Below are positions 25,445-33,832 of a stretch of 50,430 bases of DNA, piece after piece. The stretch lies in NCBI GenBank assembly GCA_029779755.1, contig JAKOZZ010000273.1, positions 1-50,430 on the forward strand, read 5' to 3'. Position numbers and translations under genes: made by a program. Below the pieces are notes generated by a model that saw only the letters and a list, made by a program, of their open reading frames with translations, did no database searches and was not told where the DNA came from. The DNA is from Pseudomonadota bacterium (lineage in GTDB: Bacteria > Pseudomonadota > Gammaproteobacteria > Burkholderiales > Burkholderiaceae_E). Position 1 is the stretch's first letter. Every line of letters begins with the position of its first letter.

Positions 25445-27297
25445 ACGTCAAGCGCTATTTCGGACGGACGAACAAGGAAGCGATGTCGCGGCTGCGGGCC
25501 GAGCTGGGCGACGATGCCGTGGTGCTGAAGAACCAGGCCGTTCCCGGGGGCGTCGAGATCCTCGCGATGGCCGACGATGCGGCAGTGGCCGCGGCGTCGG
25601 ATGCTGCGCACGCCGATGGCGTGCCGCCGCGGCGCGAATCCGTCCGCGACACCGTCCGTGAACCGGTGCGTGAACCCGTCCGGGAGCCCGCGCGCGAGGC
25701 TGCGCGCCCGGCGCCCCGCGCGAGCGCGGCCGAGTCCGCCGCGGAGACGCCGGAGATGAGCACGCTGTCGTTCCAGCAGTACGTACGCGACCGTCTGGCG
25801 CAGCGACTGGCCGCCGCACCGACCCTGGACGACGTGCTGGGGGACGCGCAGCCCGAGCGGGCGCCGGCGTCCGATCCGCACGCGCTGTCGGCCGCCGCCG
25901 CCGACCTGGTGTCCGTGGGCGGACGCGAGCCGATGTCGTCTGCGGGCTTTGCCGGTGCGCCGGAGGTGGCGTCGGTGCCGCAGCACACGCCGCTCGCCGC
26001 GCCGGCAATGGCGCAGAGCCCGGCGCAGATCCCGCCTCAGTTCCAGGCTCAGGTCCCGACGCAGATCCATCCGGTCCCGCCGCAGATCCATCAGCCGCCG
26101 GTCCCGTCCCAGATTCATCCGGTTCAGGTCCATCAGCCCGCCCAGCCCCAGGTCCTGCCGCAGGTGCAGGTGCCGGCGCAGCCCTTCGCGCCGGCCCACG
26201 TCCACCCGCACGCGTTCGCGTTGGCGCAGGCGACACCGATCGCGCCCGCGCCCGTCCACGCGATGGCCGGCCAGGCGTTCGTGCCGGCGGGTGCGATGGC
26301 CGCCCCGTCCGTGGCGTTCGGTGCCGCGCCGGCGGCCGTGGCGCCCCAGACCGAGGTGCTCTCCGAGCTGCGCGAGATGCGCAGCTTCATCGCCGAGCAG
26401 CTCAATGCGATGGCGTGGTTCGACGGCGTGCGCCGCAGCCCGGTGCAGAGCACGCTGCTGCGGCGGATGATGAGCGCGGGCTTCTCCCCCGGGCTGGCCC
26501 GCCTGATCGTGTCGCGCGTGCCGGCGGATTGCGCCGAGGATCAGGCCTCGAGCTTCATGACCCGTGCGCTGGCGCACAACCTGCCCTGCGACCCCGGCAA
26601 CGACCTGCTCGACAAGGGCGGCATCTTCGCGCTGGTGGGCCCCACCGGTGTGGGCAAGACGACCAGCACGGCCAAGATCGCGGCGCGCTTCGCGCTGAAG
26701 CACGGCAGCCAGTCGGTCGGACTGGTCACGGTCGACGCGTACCGGATCGGCGGTCAGGACCAGCTGCGCAGCTACGGACGCATGCTGGGCGTCCCCGTGC
26801 ACGTCGCGCACGATGCGGCCACGCTGGCCGACTTCCTCCATCTGTACATGAACAAGAAGCTCGTGCTGATCGACACGGCGGGCGTGGCGCAGCGCGACGA
26901 GCGCGTCGACGAGCTGCTCGCCTCGCTGTCGTCGTCGGTGGTCCGCAAGCTGGTCGTGCTGAACGCAGCGTCGCAGGCCGAGACGATCGACGAGGTGGTG
27001 GGCGCCTATCGCGCGGGCCAGGCGGCCGGCGTCGTGCTGTCCAAGATCGACGAGGCGGTCAAGCTCGGCGGTGCGCTCGACTGCGTGATCCGGCATCGGC
27101 TGAAGCTGGTGGGCGTGGCCAACGGCCAGCGCGTGCCCGAGGACTGGATCGCGCCCGATCCCGCCGGGCTCGTCGCCGCGGCGTTCGCAGCCCGTTCTGC
27201 GCCGACCTTCGACATCGAGGAGCGCGAACTCGCGCTGGTGTTCCAGCCCGACGCGCGCCGCGGCGCGGCTGCGGGCCTCGGGGGTGCGCATGCTTGA
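25441..27297 (+). CDS. flhF: Signal-recognition-type GTPase FlhF
   Basis: FlhF sets flagellar position and number, especially at cell poles. The 618-residue product has a short N-terminal basic region, a long low-complexity middle and a C-terminal NG GTPase domain (about 320-600). GTPase motifs are GPTGVGKTT (400-408), VDAYRIGGQDQLR, DTAG and SKID. The middle contains REPVREPVREPAREA repeats and a Gln/Pro/His/Val-rich stretch (about 190-300). This makes it longer than common FlhF proteins of about 400-500 residues. Confidence 0.96.
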   Translation: MNVKRYFGRTNKEAMSRLRAELGDDAVVLKNQAVPGGVEILAMADDAAVAAASDAAHADGVPPRRESVRDTVREPVREPVREPAREAARPAPRASAAESAAETPEMSTLSFQQYVRDRLAQRLAAAPTLDDVLGDAQPERAPASDPHALSAAAADLVSVGGREPMSSAGFAGAPEVASVPQHTPLAAPAMAQSPAQIPPQFQAQVPTQIHPVPPQIHQPPVPSQIHPVQVHQPAQPQVLPQVQVPAQPFAPAHVHPHAFALAQATPIAPAPVHAMAGQAFVPAGAMAAPSVAFGAAPAAVAPQTEVLSELREMRSFIAEQLNAMAWFDGVRRSPVQSTLLRRMMSAGFSPGLARLIVSRVPADCAEDQASSFMTRALAHNLPCDPGNDLLDKGGIFALVGPTGVGKTTSTAKIAARFALKHGSQSVGLVTVDAYRIGGQDQLRSYGRMLGVPVHVAHDAATLADFLHLYMNKKLVLIDTAGVAQRDERVDELLASLSSSVVRKLVVLNAASQAETIDEVVGAYRAGQAAGVVLSKIDEAVKLGGALDCVIRHRLKLVGVANGQRVPEDWIAPDPAGLVAAAFAARSAPTFDIEERELALVFQPDARRGAAAGLGGAHA

Positions 27298-28108
27298 CGG
27301 CGGCCTCGACCAGGCCTCGGGCCTGCGCAGGCTGTTCTCGCGGCGCGCGCTGCGGGTGCTGCCCGTGGTCAGCGAACGCGACGACGCGGGCGCGACGCGA
27401 TTCGTGACCAACCTGGCCGCCGCGCTCGCGCGCATGGGCCTGCAGACGATCGTGGTCGACGGCCGGCGCGATGGCGTCGCGGGCCTGCTTGGCCTGCGCG
27501 CGACGCTGGACCTGGCGGATCTGCTGACGGCGGATCTTCGGGTCGAGCGTGTCGTCCTCGACTGTCCGCAGGGGTTCAGCGTGCTGCCGGCCGCGCACGG
27601 GCTGCCGATGCTGGGGGCCGACCCGGCGGCCGCCGACGCCGTCTTCAGCGCGCTGGCCGCGCTGGGGCGCGGGTTCGAGGTGGCGCTGGTGCACGCCGAC
27701 GGCGCCACGCTGGGACCGCTGCTCGGCCGCGCCGACGCAGAGACGACGCTGGTGTGCGGCCCGGAGGACGAGGACCTGACGACGGTGTACGCCCGGCTGA
27801 AGGCCCTGGTGACAGGCCACGGTCTGTCGCGCTTCCGCGTCGTGTTCGACCGTGCCGACTCGCCGATCGCGGCCGCGTCGCGCCACCGTCGGCTGGCGAG
27901 CGTCGCCCACCGGTACCTGAGCGCCTGCGTCGAGTACGGCGGCCTCGTGCTGCCGGACGAAACGGGGGCGGCGGGGGGCCGAACGCGCACCGAGGGGTTC
28001 ACCGTTGCCGCCGGCGGGCGCGCCGCGCGCTCGTTCGAGCGCATCGCCAGCGCGGCACGCGAATGGCACTTGCCGGCGTTCGACCGCGCCGGCCCGACGA
28101 TCCACTGA
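27290..28108 (+). CDS. flhG: FlhG/FleN-like MinD-family protein lacking the P-loop
   Basis: FlhG normally is a MinD-type ATPase that restrains FlhF and flagellar number. The 272-residue product keeps the N-terminal DQASGLRRLF motif that in FlhG stimulates FlhF. It also keeps the TRFVTNLAAALARMGLQTIVVD fold segment (split here by the family as TNLAAALA and TIVVD). Where the deviant Walker A (KGGVGKT) should be it reads SERDDAGATR, without either lysine. The usual DAD after the next strand is DGRRDG. ATPase activity is therefore doubtful. ATG 27290 overlaps flhF by 8 nt; a GTG at 27284 is an alternative. Confidence 0.85.
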   Translation: MLDGGLDQASGLRRLFSRRALRVLPVVSERDDAGATRFVTNLAAALARMGLQTIVVDGRRDGVAGLLGLRATLDLADLLTADLRVERVVLDCPQGFSVLPAAHGLPMLGADPAAADAVFSALAALGRGFEVALVHADGATLGPLLGRADAETTLVCGPEDEDLTTVYARLKALVTGHGLSRFRVVFDRADSPIAAASRHRRLASVAHRYLSACVEYGGLVLPDETGAAGGRTRTEGFTVAAGGRAARSFERIASAAREWHLPAFDRAGPTIH

Positions 28109-28123
28109 GAACAGGCACTGACG

Positions 28124-28840
28124 ATGTATACCGCACGAGGAACGCTGGATCGGCAGGCGGCGATCGACCAGTACGGCCCGATGGTGCGCAGGGTGGCGGC
28201 GCAGATGATCGCGAAGCTGCCCGCCAACGTCGAGATGGACGATCTCGTCCAGGCCGGGATGATCGGTCTGATCGACGCGCTCACGCGCTACCAGGCCGAC
28301 CAGGGCGCGCAGTTCGAGACGTTCGCGATGCAGCGCATCCGCGGTGCGATGCTCGACGAACTGCGCGAGGCCGACTGGCTGCCGCGATCGGTGCGCCGCA
28401 ACCAGCGCACGATCGAGCGTGCGATCCACAAGCTCGAGCAGAAGCTGCACCGTGCCCCGTCCGAGAACGAGGTGGCGGCCGAGCTCGGCATGCCGGTGAC
28501 GTCGTACCACCAGATGCTCGGCGACGCGCGCGGCGCGCAGCTGATCTACCTCGACGAGCTCGGCAACGACGACTCGGAGGAGGGCTTTCTCGAACGGCAC
28601 CAGCTGCCCGAGGAGAACGACCCCGGCATGATGCTGCGCGACGACCGCTTCCGCGAAGCGCTGATCGCGGCGATCGAGGATCTGCCCGAGCGCGAGAAGC
28701 TGGTGATGGGCATGTACTACGAGCAGGACATGAACCTGAAGGAGATCGGCGCCGTGCTCGGGGTGACCGAGTCGCGCGTCTCCCAGTTGCACAGCCAGGC
28801 CGTGGCGCGCCTGCGCACCAAGCTGCGCGGCTGGGGCTGA
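28124..28840 (+). CDS. fliA: Flagellar sigma factor FliA (sigma-28)
   Basis: FliA directs RNA polymerase to late flagellar promoters and is held by FlgM until hook completion. The 238-residue product has sigma region 2 (DDLVQAGMIGLIDALTRY and FETFAMQRIRGAMLDELR), region 3 and a region 4 helix-turn-helix (LKEIGAVLGVTESRVSQL). It is 15 nt after flhG. Its target sites are visible at 13905, 17727 and 31044. Confidence 0.98.
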   Translation: MYTARGTLDRQAAIDQYGPMVRRVAAQMIAKLPANVEMDDLVQAGMIGLIDALTRYQADQGAQFETFAMQRIRGAMLDELREADWLPRSVRRNQRTIERAIHKLEQKLHRAPSENEVAAELGMPVTSYHQMLGDARGAQLIYLDELGNDDSEEGFLERHQLPEENDPGMMLRDDRFREALIAAIEDLPEREKLVMGMYYEQDMNLKEIGAVLGVTESRVSQLHSQAVARLRTKLRGWG

Positions 28841-28894
28841 GCCGTCGGACGACGTGCGCACCCCCCGACATGCATTGAACACGGAGTCGAAACG

Positions 28895-30238
28895 ATGCTG
28901 ATGGCATTCCGAAGGAAGATCCGGTCCGGCGAGAGCGGCACGCGTGCGGACGAAGCGCGTCCGTCGATCTCGGCCTCGACGATGAACGACCTCACCCGCC
29001 AGGCGTCCGGACTGGGCAAGCATGCGGCCGAGCTCAACGGACTGATCGAAGACCTGGCGGGCGACAGTGCCCAACGTTCGGAGTCGATCGTCGGGCTCGC
29101 CGGGCGCATCGACGGCGTGGTCGGCGCCAACCTCGAGATCACGCGCGCCACCGACGCCAGCCGGGCGCACGTGGCCGAGGCGCGCGAGGCGGTGGCCAAG
29201 GTGGGGGAGGGCGTGGCCGGCGTGATGGCGACCCTGCGGCAGGTTGCGGCCGCGGCCAACGAGATCACGCAGATCGCGCTGCAGACCCGGCTCGTCGCCT
29301 TCAATGCCTCGGTCGAGGCCAAGCGCGCCGGCGAGGCCGGCAAGGGCTTCTCGGTCGTGGCCGATGCGGTGCGCGACCTGGCTGCGAAGGTCGAGGAGTC
29401 GTCCAAGCAGATCATGGGCACGGTCGGCCAGCTCGACAAGCGGGTCGGCGAGCTCAACCAGGAGATCCACGAGGACGAGCAGGGCAACGAGAGCCCGTTC
29501 CAGCGCGCCCTGACGCAGACCGAGCAGAGTGTCGGGGCGATCGCGTCGGCGGCCCGGGAGAACCAGGCGTCCTGCGCGGAGGTCGCCACCGCGATGCGCG
29601 CGATGGCGTCGGAGATGACGGAGATGGCGCGCGATCTCGGCGCTGCGCGTCAGACCACGCTGAGCTTCCTGGGCGTGTCGGAGTCGCTGGTCGAGCTCAC
29701 CGCCGACAGCGGCTTCGAGACCGACGACACACCGTTCATCAACGCCGTGACCGCCGCCGCACAGGAGATCTCCGAGCTGTTCGAGGATGCCGTGCGCACC
29801 GGTGCGATCTCCGTCGAAGACCTCTTCGACGAGCAGTACGCGCCGATGGCCGGCACGAACCCGCAGCAGTACATGACGCGGTTCCTGTCGCTGACCGACC
29901 GGCTGCTGCCGGACGTGCAGGAGCGGCTGCTGCAGCTGTCACCGAAGGTGGTGTTCTGCGCCGCGGTCGACCGCAACGGCTATCTGCCGACGCACAACCT
30001 GAAGTTCTCCAAGCCGCAGGGCGGCGACCCGGTCTGGAACGCCGCGAACAGCCGCAACCGGCGCATCTTCAACGACCGCACCGGGCTGGCGGCCGGCCGC
30101 AACCAGCGCCGGTTCCTGCTGCAGACCTACCGACGGGACATGGGCGCGGGCAACTACGCGCTGATGAAGGATCTGTCGGCCCCGATCCGGGTCGAGGGAC
30201 GCCACTGGGGCGGACTGCGTCTGGCGTACCAGTTCTGA
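28895..30238 (+). CDS. Soluble methyl-accepting chemotaxis-type transducer
   Basis: The 447-residue protein has no signal peptide, membrane segment or HAMP domain. It has an N-terminal signalling coiled coil containing the receptor hairpin tip (about residues 122-165: [19 protein letters not shown], then [13 protein letters not shown]). This tip contacts CheA/CheW in known receptors. A C-terminal domain of about 180 residues (about 268-447) follows, with [17 protein letters not shown] and [16 protein letters not shown]. It looks like a Cache-type sensory fold placed after the signalling part. The ribosome site is ACGGAG, 54 nt after fliA. The ligand is unknown. Confidence 0.85.
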   Translation: MLMAFRRKIRSGESGTRADEARPSISASTMNDLTRQASGLGKHAAELNGLIEDLAGDSAQRSESIVGLAGRIDGVVGANLEITRATDASRAHVAEAREAVAKVGEGVAGVMATLRQVAAAANEITQIALQTRLVAFNASVEAKRAGEAGKGFSVVADAVRDLAAKVEESSKQIMGTVGQLDKRVGELNQEIHEDEQGNESPFQRALTQTEQSVGAIASAARENQASCAEVATAMRAMASEMTEMARDLGAARQTTLSFLGVSESLVELTADSGFETDDTPFINAVTAAAQEISELFEDAVRTGAISVEDLFDEQYAPMAGTNPQQYMTRFLSLTDRLLPDVQERLLQLSPKVVFCAAVDRNGYLPTHNLKFSKPQGGDPVWNAANSRNRRIFNDRTGLAAGRNQRRFLLQTYRRDMGAGNYALMKDLSAPIRVEGRHWGGLRLAYQF

Positions 30239-30320
30239 CTGGGCGGTTCCGAGGCGACGGTCGCTGGCGCGACGCATCGCCGATGCGGACTGCGCGCGGC
30301 GACCGCGCGCGACCGGCGGC

Positions 30321-30668
30321 TCAGGCCGTGTCGATGCGCCGGGTCGGCCGGTTCATGCCCGACCCTGCCCCCGGCCCATAGGTGTCGGGGGCGTCGAACA
30401 GCGCGGTCAGCGCGCGCGCGTTGCTGGCGCCGCTGCGCTCGAGCAGTTCGGCGTTGGTGCGCAGGCGGGCGTTCACGGCGGCCAGCAGCGTCGGGTCGAG
30501 CCGCTCCCCCCCGCCGGCCGCGCGCAGCGCAGCGACCAGACGCGCGACCGCTTCGGTGGACGCGCGCAAGGCCTCCGCGTCGCGCGCGACGAGCGCGGCG
30601 CGCTGACGCTCCAGTGCGTCGGAGAGCTCCGTGAGCCGATCGGTGCCCGCGGGGGTGCCGGCCGTCAC
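30321..30668 (-). CDS. flgN: Flagellar export chaperone FlgN
   Basis: FlgN escorts the hook-filament junction proteins FlgK and FlgL to the export gate. The 115-residue product is a divergent helical protein, rich in Ala/Leu/Arg, with no sharp motif. It lies 1 nt after flgM, the standard flgM-flgN arrangement, and has the right size. It converges with the soluble receptor gene across an 82-nt gap holding a GC-rich repeat but no T-run. Confidence 0.82.
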   Translation of the reverse strand: MTAGTPAGTDRLTELSDALERQRAALVARDAEALRASTEAVARLVAALRAAGGGERLDPTLLAAVNARLRTNAELLERSGASNARALTALFDAPDTYGPGAGSGMNRPTRRIDTA

Positions 30669-30669
30669 G

Positions 30670-30993
30670 TCAACGGCCTTGCTGACCCATCGCGGTCATC
30701 ACCTCGACCAGCTCGGCGGCCTCGGCGATCATCTTGTCGGCCACGACCTCCGCGGAGACGTGGAACTCGCCCTTCTTGATGGCTTCCCGGATCTCTTCGA
30801 CCTTGTCCGTGCGGACCGTCTCCCCATCGTTCTCGGCGGTGAAGCCGGCCTTCAGGGTGCGGGAGGCCTCCGACAACTGGACCTGGTCCGTGCCCTCGGC
30901 CGCCTTGCCGGACGGCGCGGGTGCGCGCTGTCCGTTGACGACGCGCGACGGCAGGTCTGGTTGCAGTGACTCGATGTTGTTCGTGACTTTCAT
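30670..30993 (-). CDS. flgM: Anti-sigma-28 factor FlgM
   Basis: FlgM sequesters FliA until it is exported after hook completion. The 107-residue product starts MKVTNNIESL and contains VRTDKVEEIREAIKKGEFHV and a C-terminal helix (ADKMIAEAAELVEVM), the FliA-binding region. The ATG at 30993 has AAGGAG upstream. A longer frame starting at 31044 is rejected because it would begin inside the -10 element of its own sigma-28 promoter. Confidence 0.95.
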   Translation of the reverse strand: MKVTNNIESLQPDLPSRVVNGQRAPAPSGKAAEGTDQVQLSEASRTLKAGFTAENDGETVRTDKVEEIREAIKKGEFHVSAEVVADKMIAEAAELVEVMTAMGQQGR

Positions 30994-31043
30994 ACCCGGC
31001 TCCTTGTCGGCACCTGCCGACGTACGCATGGGCCCTGATGCCA

Positions 31044-31070
31044 ATATCGGCGCGATTCGGCAGGACTTTA
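31044..31070 (-). promoter_or_regulatory. Sigma-28 (FliA) promoter of flgM
   Basis: The minus strand reads TAAAGTCC, exactly 11 nt, GCCGATAT, a 7/8 -10 match to the FliA consensus. The start is predicted near 31037, giving a leader of about 44 nt. It lets FliA drive its own inhibitor, as in enterics. The rest of the flgA-flgM gap (30994-31179) shows nothing else. Confidence 0.88.
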
Positions 31071-31179
31071 GCGTGAATAACCGGAAAAAGTCGCGCTCAT
31101 TTCGACGCGCGGGCGCAACGCCGGGCGGAATCGCAGGCCGGATGCGTGATTCGCACGCCGGCGCGGGCCGGGTCCGGGG

Positions 31180-31992
31180 TCAGATCTTCAGTTCGATCGC
31201 CCCGTCACGCAACGGGCCGGTGACCACCTTGCCCGATTCCGTCCGCGCGCGCAGCGGCTGTCCCTCGCCGGCTGCGTTCAGCGCGACCCCCTCGCTCACG
31301 ATGGTAAATCCCTGGCCGATCAGCACAAGCCTGACCGGATCGCCGGGGGATATCGCGGGAGGAACGCGCAGTGCGTCGGCTTTCAGCACCTGTCCGGCAC
31401 GCAGCGGCCGCGTCAGCACCCGGCTGCCCAGGATCGACGGGTCGGAGACGACCTGGCCGAACTCACGGGTCAGTTCCACCTCCTCGACACGGAAATCGTC
31501 GGGGCCCGGTGCAGCGCCGGCCGTCAGCGGCGCGTTCGCCACCAGGGCCTTGCCGAACACGTTGACCTGCACCGGCACCAGCACCGCCCAGCTGGCGCCC
31601 TGCACGCAGCGTGCGCCCAGCGACGTGCGCCCCCAGAGACGGCTGCCTGCCGGCACGTAGGGCTCGATGCGCGCGCACGGCGCGAGGCTCAGCCGGGGAT
31701 CGAGCTGGCCGACCTGGATCTCCACCCGGTGGCCGGGTCCGACTTCGCGCTCGACCAGTACGCGGATCGCCTCGGCGGTCGCGTCGGGCGGCGCCGCGGG
31801 GCCGCGTGCGGCGACCCCGATCGGGGCGGGGGCCGTGCCGGCCGCGACGGCGACCGAAGGCTGCGGCGGTGCCGTCGGCGCGGGCGCCTGCCCGTGTGCG
31901 GTCGACAGCGCGGTCAGGAGGGTCGTCGACACGAGCAGCCGGCGGACGGACGGCGAACGGGAGCGGACGGAAGGACGGGTCGGCGCGGGCAT
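31180..31992 (-). CDS. flgA: P-ring assembly chaperone FlgA
   Basis: FlgA is a periplasmic chaperone for P-ring formation by FlgI. The 270-residue product has a signal peptide (Arg-rich n-region, LLVSTTLLTALSTAHG, cleavage near residue 35). An Ala/Pro linker and a C-terminal SAF-like domain follow, with SRVLTRPLRAGQVLKADALR and a GDPVRLVLIGQGFTIVSEG block. It is divergent from flgB. Confidence 0.95.
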   Translation of the reverse strand: MPAPTRPSVRSRSPSVRRLLVSTTLLTALSTAHGQAPAPTAPPQPSVAVAAGTAPAPIGVAARGPAAPPDATAEAIRVLVEREVGPGHRVEIQVGQLDPRLSLAPCARIEPYVPAGSRLWGRTSLGARCVQGASWAVLVPVQVNVFGKALVANAPLTAGAAPGPDDFRVEEVELTREFGQVVSDPSILGSRVLTRPLRAGQVLKADALRVPPAISPGDPVRLVLIGQGFTIVSEGVALNAAGEGQPLRARTESGKVVTGPLRDGAIELKI

Positions 31993-32045
31993 CGGGTTCT
32001 CCCTGCGTGGAATGACGACACCTTAGGGGCCGCGATGCTCCCCCG

Positions 32046-32113
32046 GGGGCGCGATTAGGGGCGCTTCGGGACGCCTATTCGCCGCTTAAGTTTTCCGTCG
32101 CCGATCGAATAAT
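32046..32113 (+). promoter_or_regulatory. Candidate flgB promoter: FlhDC-like box plus overlapping sigma-28-like site
   Basis: At 32052-32059 lies CGATTAGG and at 32074-32081 CCTATTCG, an inverted pair resembling the flhB box. AATAAT at 32108-32113 is 19 nt from the box edge. Overlapping it is TTAAGTTT (32086-32093), 11 nt, TCGAATAA (32105-32112): a good sigma-28 -35 with a 5/8 -10. The 174-nt flgA-flgB gap therefore could serve flgB by two sigma factors, and flgA divergently (a weak TAAGGT lies at 32025-32020). Confidence 0.48.
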
Positions 32114-32166
32114 CGGTCCGATCGATCCGGATCCGGATTGGCACCGGAAGCAGCGCGGAGGCGGAC

Positions 32167-32598
32167 ATGCTCGACAGGATGACGAACACACTGGCGTTCC
32201 ACGGACGGGCACTGCTGCTGCGCGCCGAACGGCAGCAGGTGCTGTCCGGAAACATCGCGAACTCCGACACCCCGGGCTTCCAGGCGCGCGACTTCGATTT
32301 CGGCAAGGCGCTGCGTGCGGCCACCGGCGCCGATCCGCTGGCGAAGGCCGTGCGGCCGGCGGCGAGCGGGGCGGCGCAGGATCCGCGCTTCCTGCCCGTG
32401 GGGCTCGGCCCGAACGGCGCCGCGGCCGACGCCAGGCTGCTGTACCGCACCCCCGAGCAGCCCTCGATCGACGGCAACACCGTCGACCTCGACCGCGAAC
32501 GCGCCAACTTCGCCGACAACGCGGTGCGCTACCAGGCCACGCTGCGCTTCATCGACGGCAACGTGCGCACGATGCTGAGCGCGATCAAGGGTGAATGA
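32167..32598 (+). CDS. flgB: Proximal rod protein FlgB
   Basis: FlgB is a rod subunit next to FliE. The 143-residue product has the rod/hook N-terminal motif (ALLLRAERQQVLSGNIANSD followed by TPGF) and a C-terminal conserved helix. The ribosome site is GCGGAGG. It begins the flgBCDEFGHIJKL run, in which every gene is on the plus strand. Confidence 0.97.
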   Translation: MLDRMTNTLAFHGRALLLRAERQQVLSGNIANSDTPGFQARDFDFGKALRAATGADPLAKAVRPAASGAAQDPRFLPVGLGPNGAAADARLLYRTPEQPSIDGNTVDLDRERANFADNAVRYQATLRFIDGNVRTMLSAIKGE

Positions 32599-32668
32599 CG
32601 GCGCCGGACAGGCGGGCGCGTGCCGCGCCTGACCACGCGCCGGTCTCCTCTCAAAGGCGGAACGAACC

Positions 32669-33076
32669 ATGTCCCTGACACGCATCTTCGAGATCTCCTC
32701 GAGCGCCATCTCGGCGCAGAGCCAGCGGCTGAACGTGGTCGCGTCGAACCTGGCCAACGCCGAGAGCGTGGCCGGCCCCGACGGGCAGCCGTACAAGGCG
32801 CGCCAGGTGGTGTTCACCGCCCGGCAGCCGCAGCGCACCGACGCCACCGCGGGCGTGAAGGTCACCGGCATCGTCGAGGACAACGCGCCGGGCAAGCGGG
32901 TGCACGACCCCAAGCATCCGATGGCCGACGCCGAGGGCTACGTGACCCAGAGCAACGTCAACGCGGTCGAGGAGATGGTCAACATGATCTCGGCCTCGCG
33001 CTCGTACCAGAACAACGTCGAAGTGATGAACACCACCCAGCAGCTGCTGTTGAAGACGCTGCAGCTCGGTCAGTAA
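32669..33076 (+). CDS. flgC: Proximal rod protein FlgC
   Basis: FlgC is a rod subunit. The 135-residue product has the N-terminal [20 protein letters not shown] motif, with NAES in place of the common NA(N/D)T. It ends with the conserved [20 protein letters not shown] block. It lies 70 nt after flgB and 11 nt before flgD. Confidence 0.97.
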   Translation: MSLTRIFEISSSAISAQSQRLNVVASNLANAESVAGPDGQPYKARQVVFTARQPQRTDATAGVKVTGIVEDNAPGKRVHDPKHPMADAEGYVTQSNVNAVEEMVNMISASRSYQNNVEVMNTTQQLLLKTLQLGQ

Positions 33077-33087
33077 AGGCAGCCACC

Positions 33088-33792
33088 ATGAGCACCACCA
33101 CCTCGGGCGTCACCGACCCGGTCGGCAACCGCATCAACCAGATCCTCGCCTCGAACGGGGGCGCGTCGGCCGGCGCCGCCGATGTCACCGACAGCGCCGG
33201 CACCGAGGACCGCTTCCTCAAGCTGCTGGTTGCGCAGATGAACAACCAGGACCCGCTGAATCCGCTCGACAACGCGCAGGTGACCAGCCAGCTGGCGCAG
33301 ATCAACACCGTGCGCGGCATCGAGAAGCTCAACGACCAGATGGCCAAGCTGGCCTCGGCCTCCGGGGTGAACTCGCCGCTCGATGCGATCGGCCTGATCG
33401 GCCGCAAGGTGCTGGCGCCCGGCAGCGGCTTCGAGCGCGCGGCCGACACCACCGGCGCGACCCGGCTCGGCTTCGAGCTGGCGGGCGCGGCCGACTCCGT
33501 GCAGATCGACATCGTCGACGCCACCGGTGCGACGGTGTTCTCCAAGACGCTGTCCGGCACCGCAGCCGGACAGCACGTGTTCGACTGGAACGGCATGGAC
33601 AACCAGGGCAAGGCCGCCGCCGCCGGCAGCTATCAGCTCAAGGTGTCCGCCGCTTCGGCGGGCAACGCGGTCAAGACCACCACGATGACGCCGGCGCAGG
33701 TGCTGGGCGTGTCCGAGGGGGCCGACGGCGTGCAGGTGGAACTCGCAGGCCGCCCGGCGATGGCGGCCAGCGCAGTCAGGACCGTTCTCTGA
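33088..33792 (+). CDS. flgD: Hook cap/scaffold protein FlgD
   Basis: FlgD caps the growing hook and is lost from the mature structure. The 234-residue product contains FLKLLVAQMNNQDPLNPLDN, the family hallmark (about residues 45-64). A central FlgD Ig-like domain (VFDWNGMDNQGKAAAAGSYQ) and a Tudor-like part follow. ATG 33088 is used; longer open frames extend back through flgC in another frame and are not coding. Confidence 0.97.
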   Translation: MSTTTSGVTDPVGNRINQILASNGGASAGAADVTDSAGTEDRFLKLLVAQMNNQDPLNPLDNAQVTSQLAQINTVRGIEKLNDQMAKLASASGVNSPLDAIGLIGRKVLAPGSGFERAADTTGATRLGFELAGAADSVQIDIVDATGATVFSKTLSGTAAGQHVFDWNGMDNQGKAAAAGSYQLKVSAASAGNAVKTTTMTPAQVLGVSEGADGVQVELAGRPAMAASAVRTVL

Positions 33793-33832
33793 TCCTCCCG
33801 GACCGACCCTACTCATATAACAGGAGCCAACC

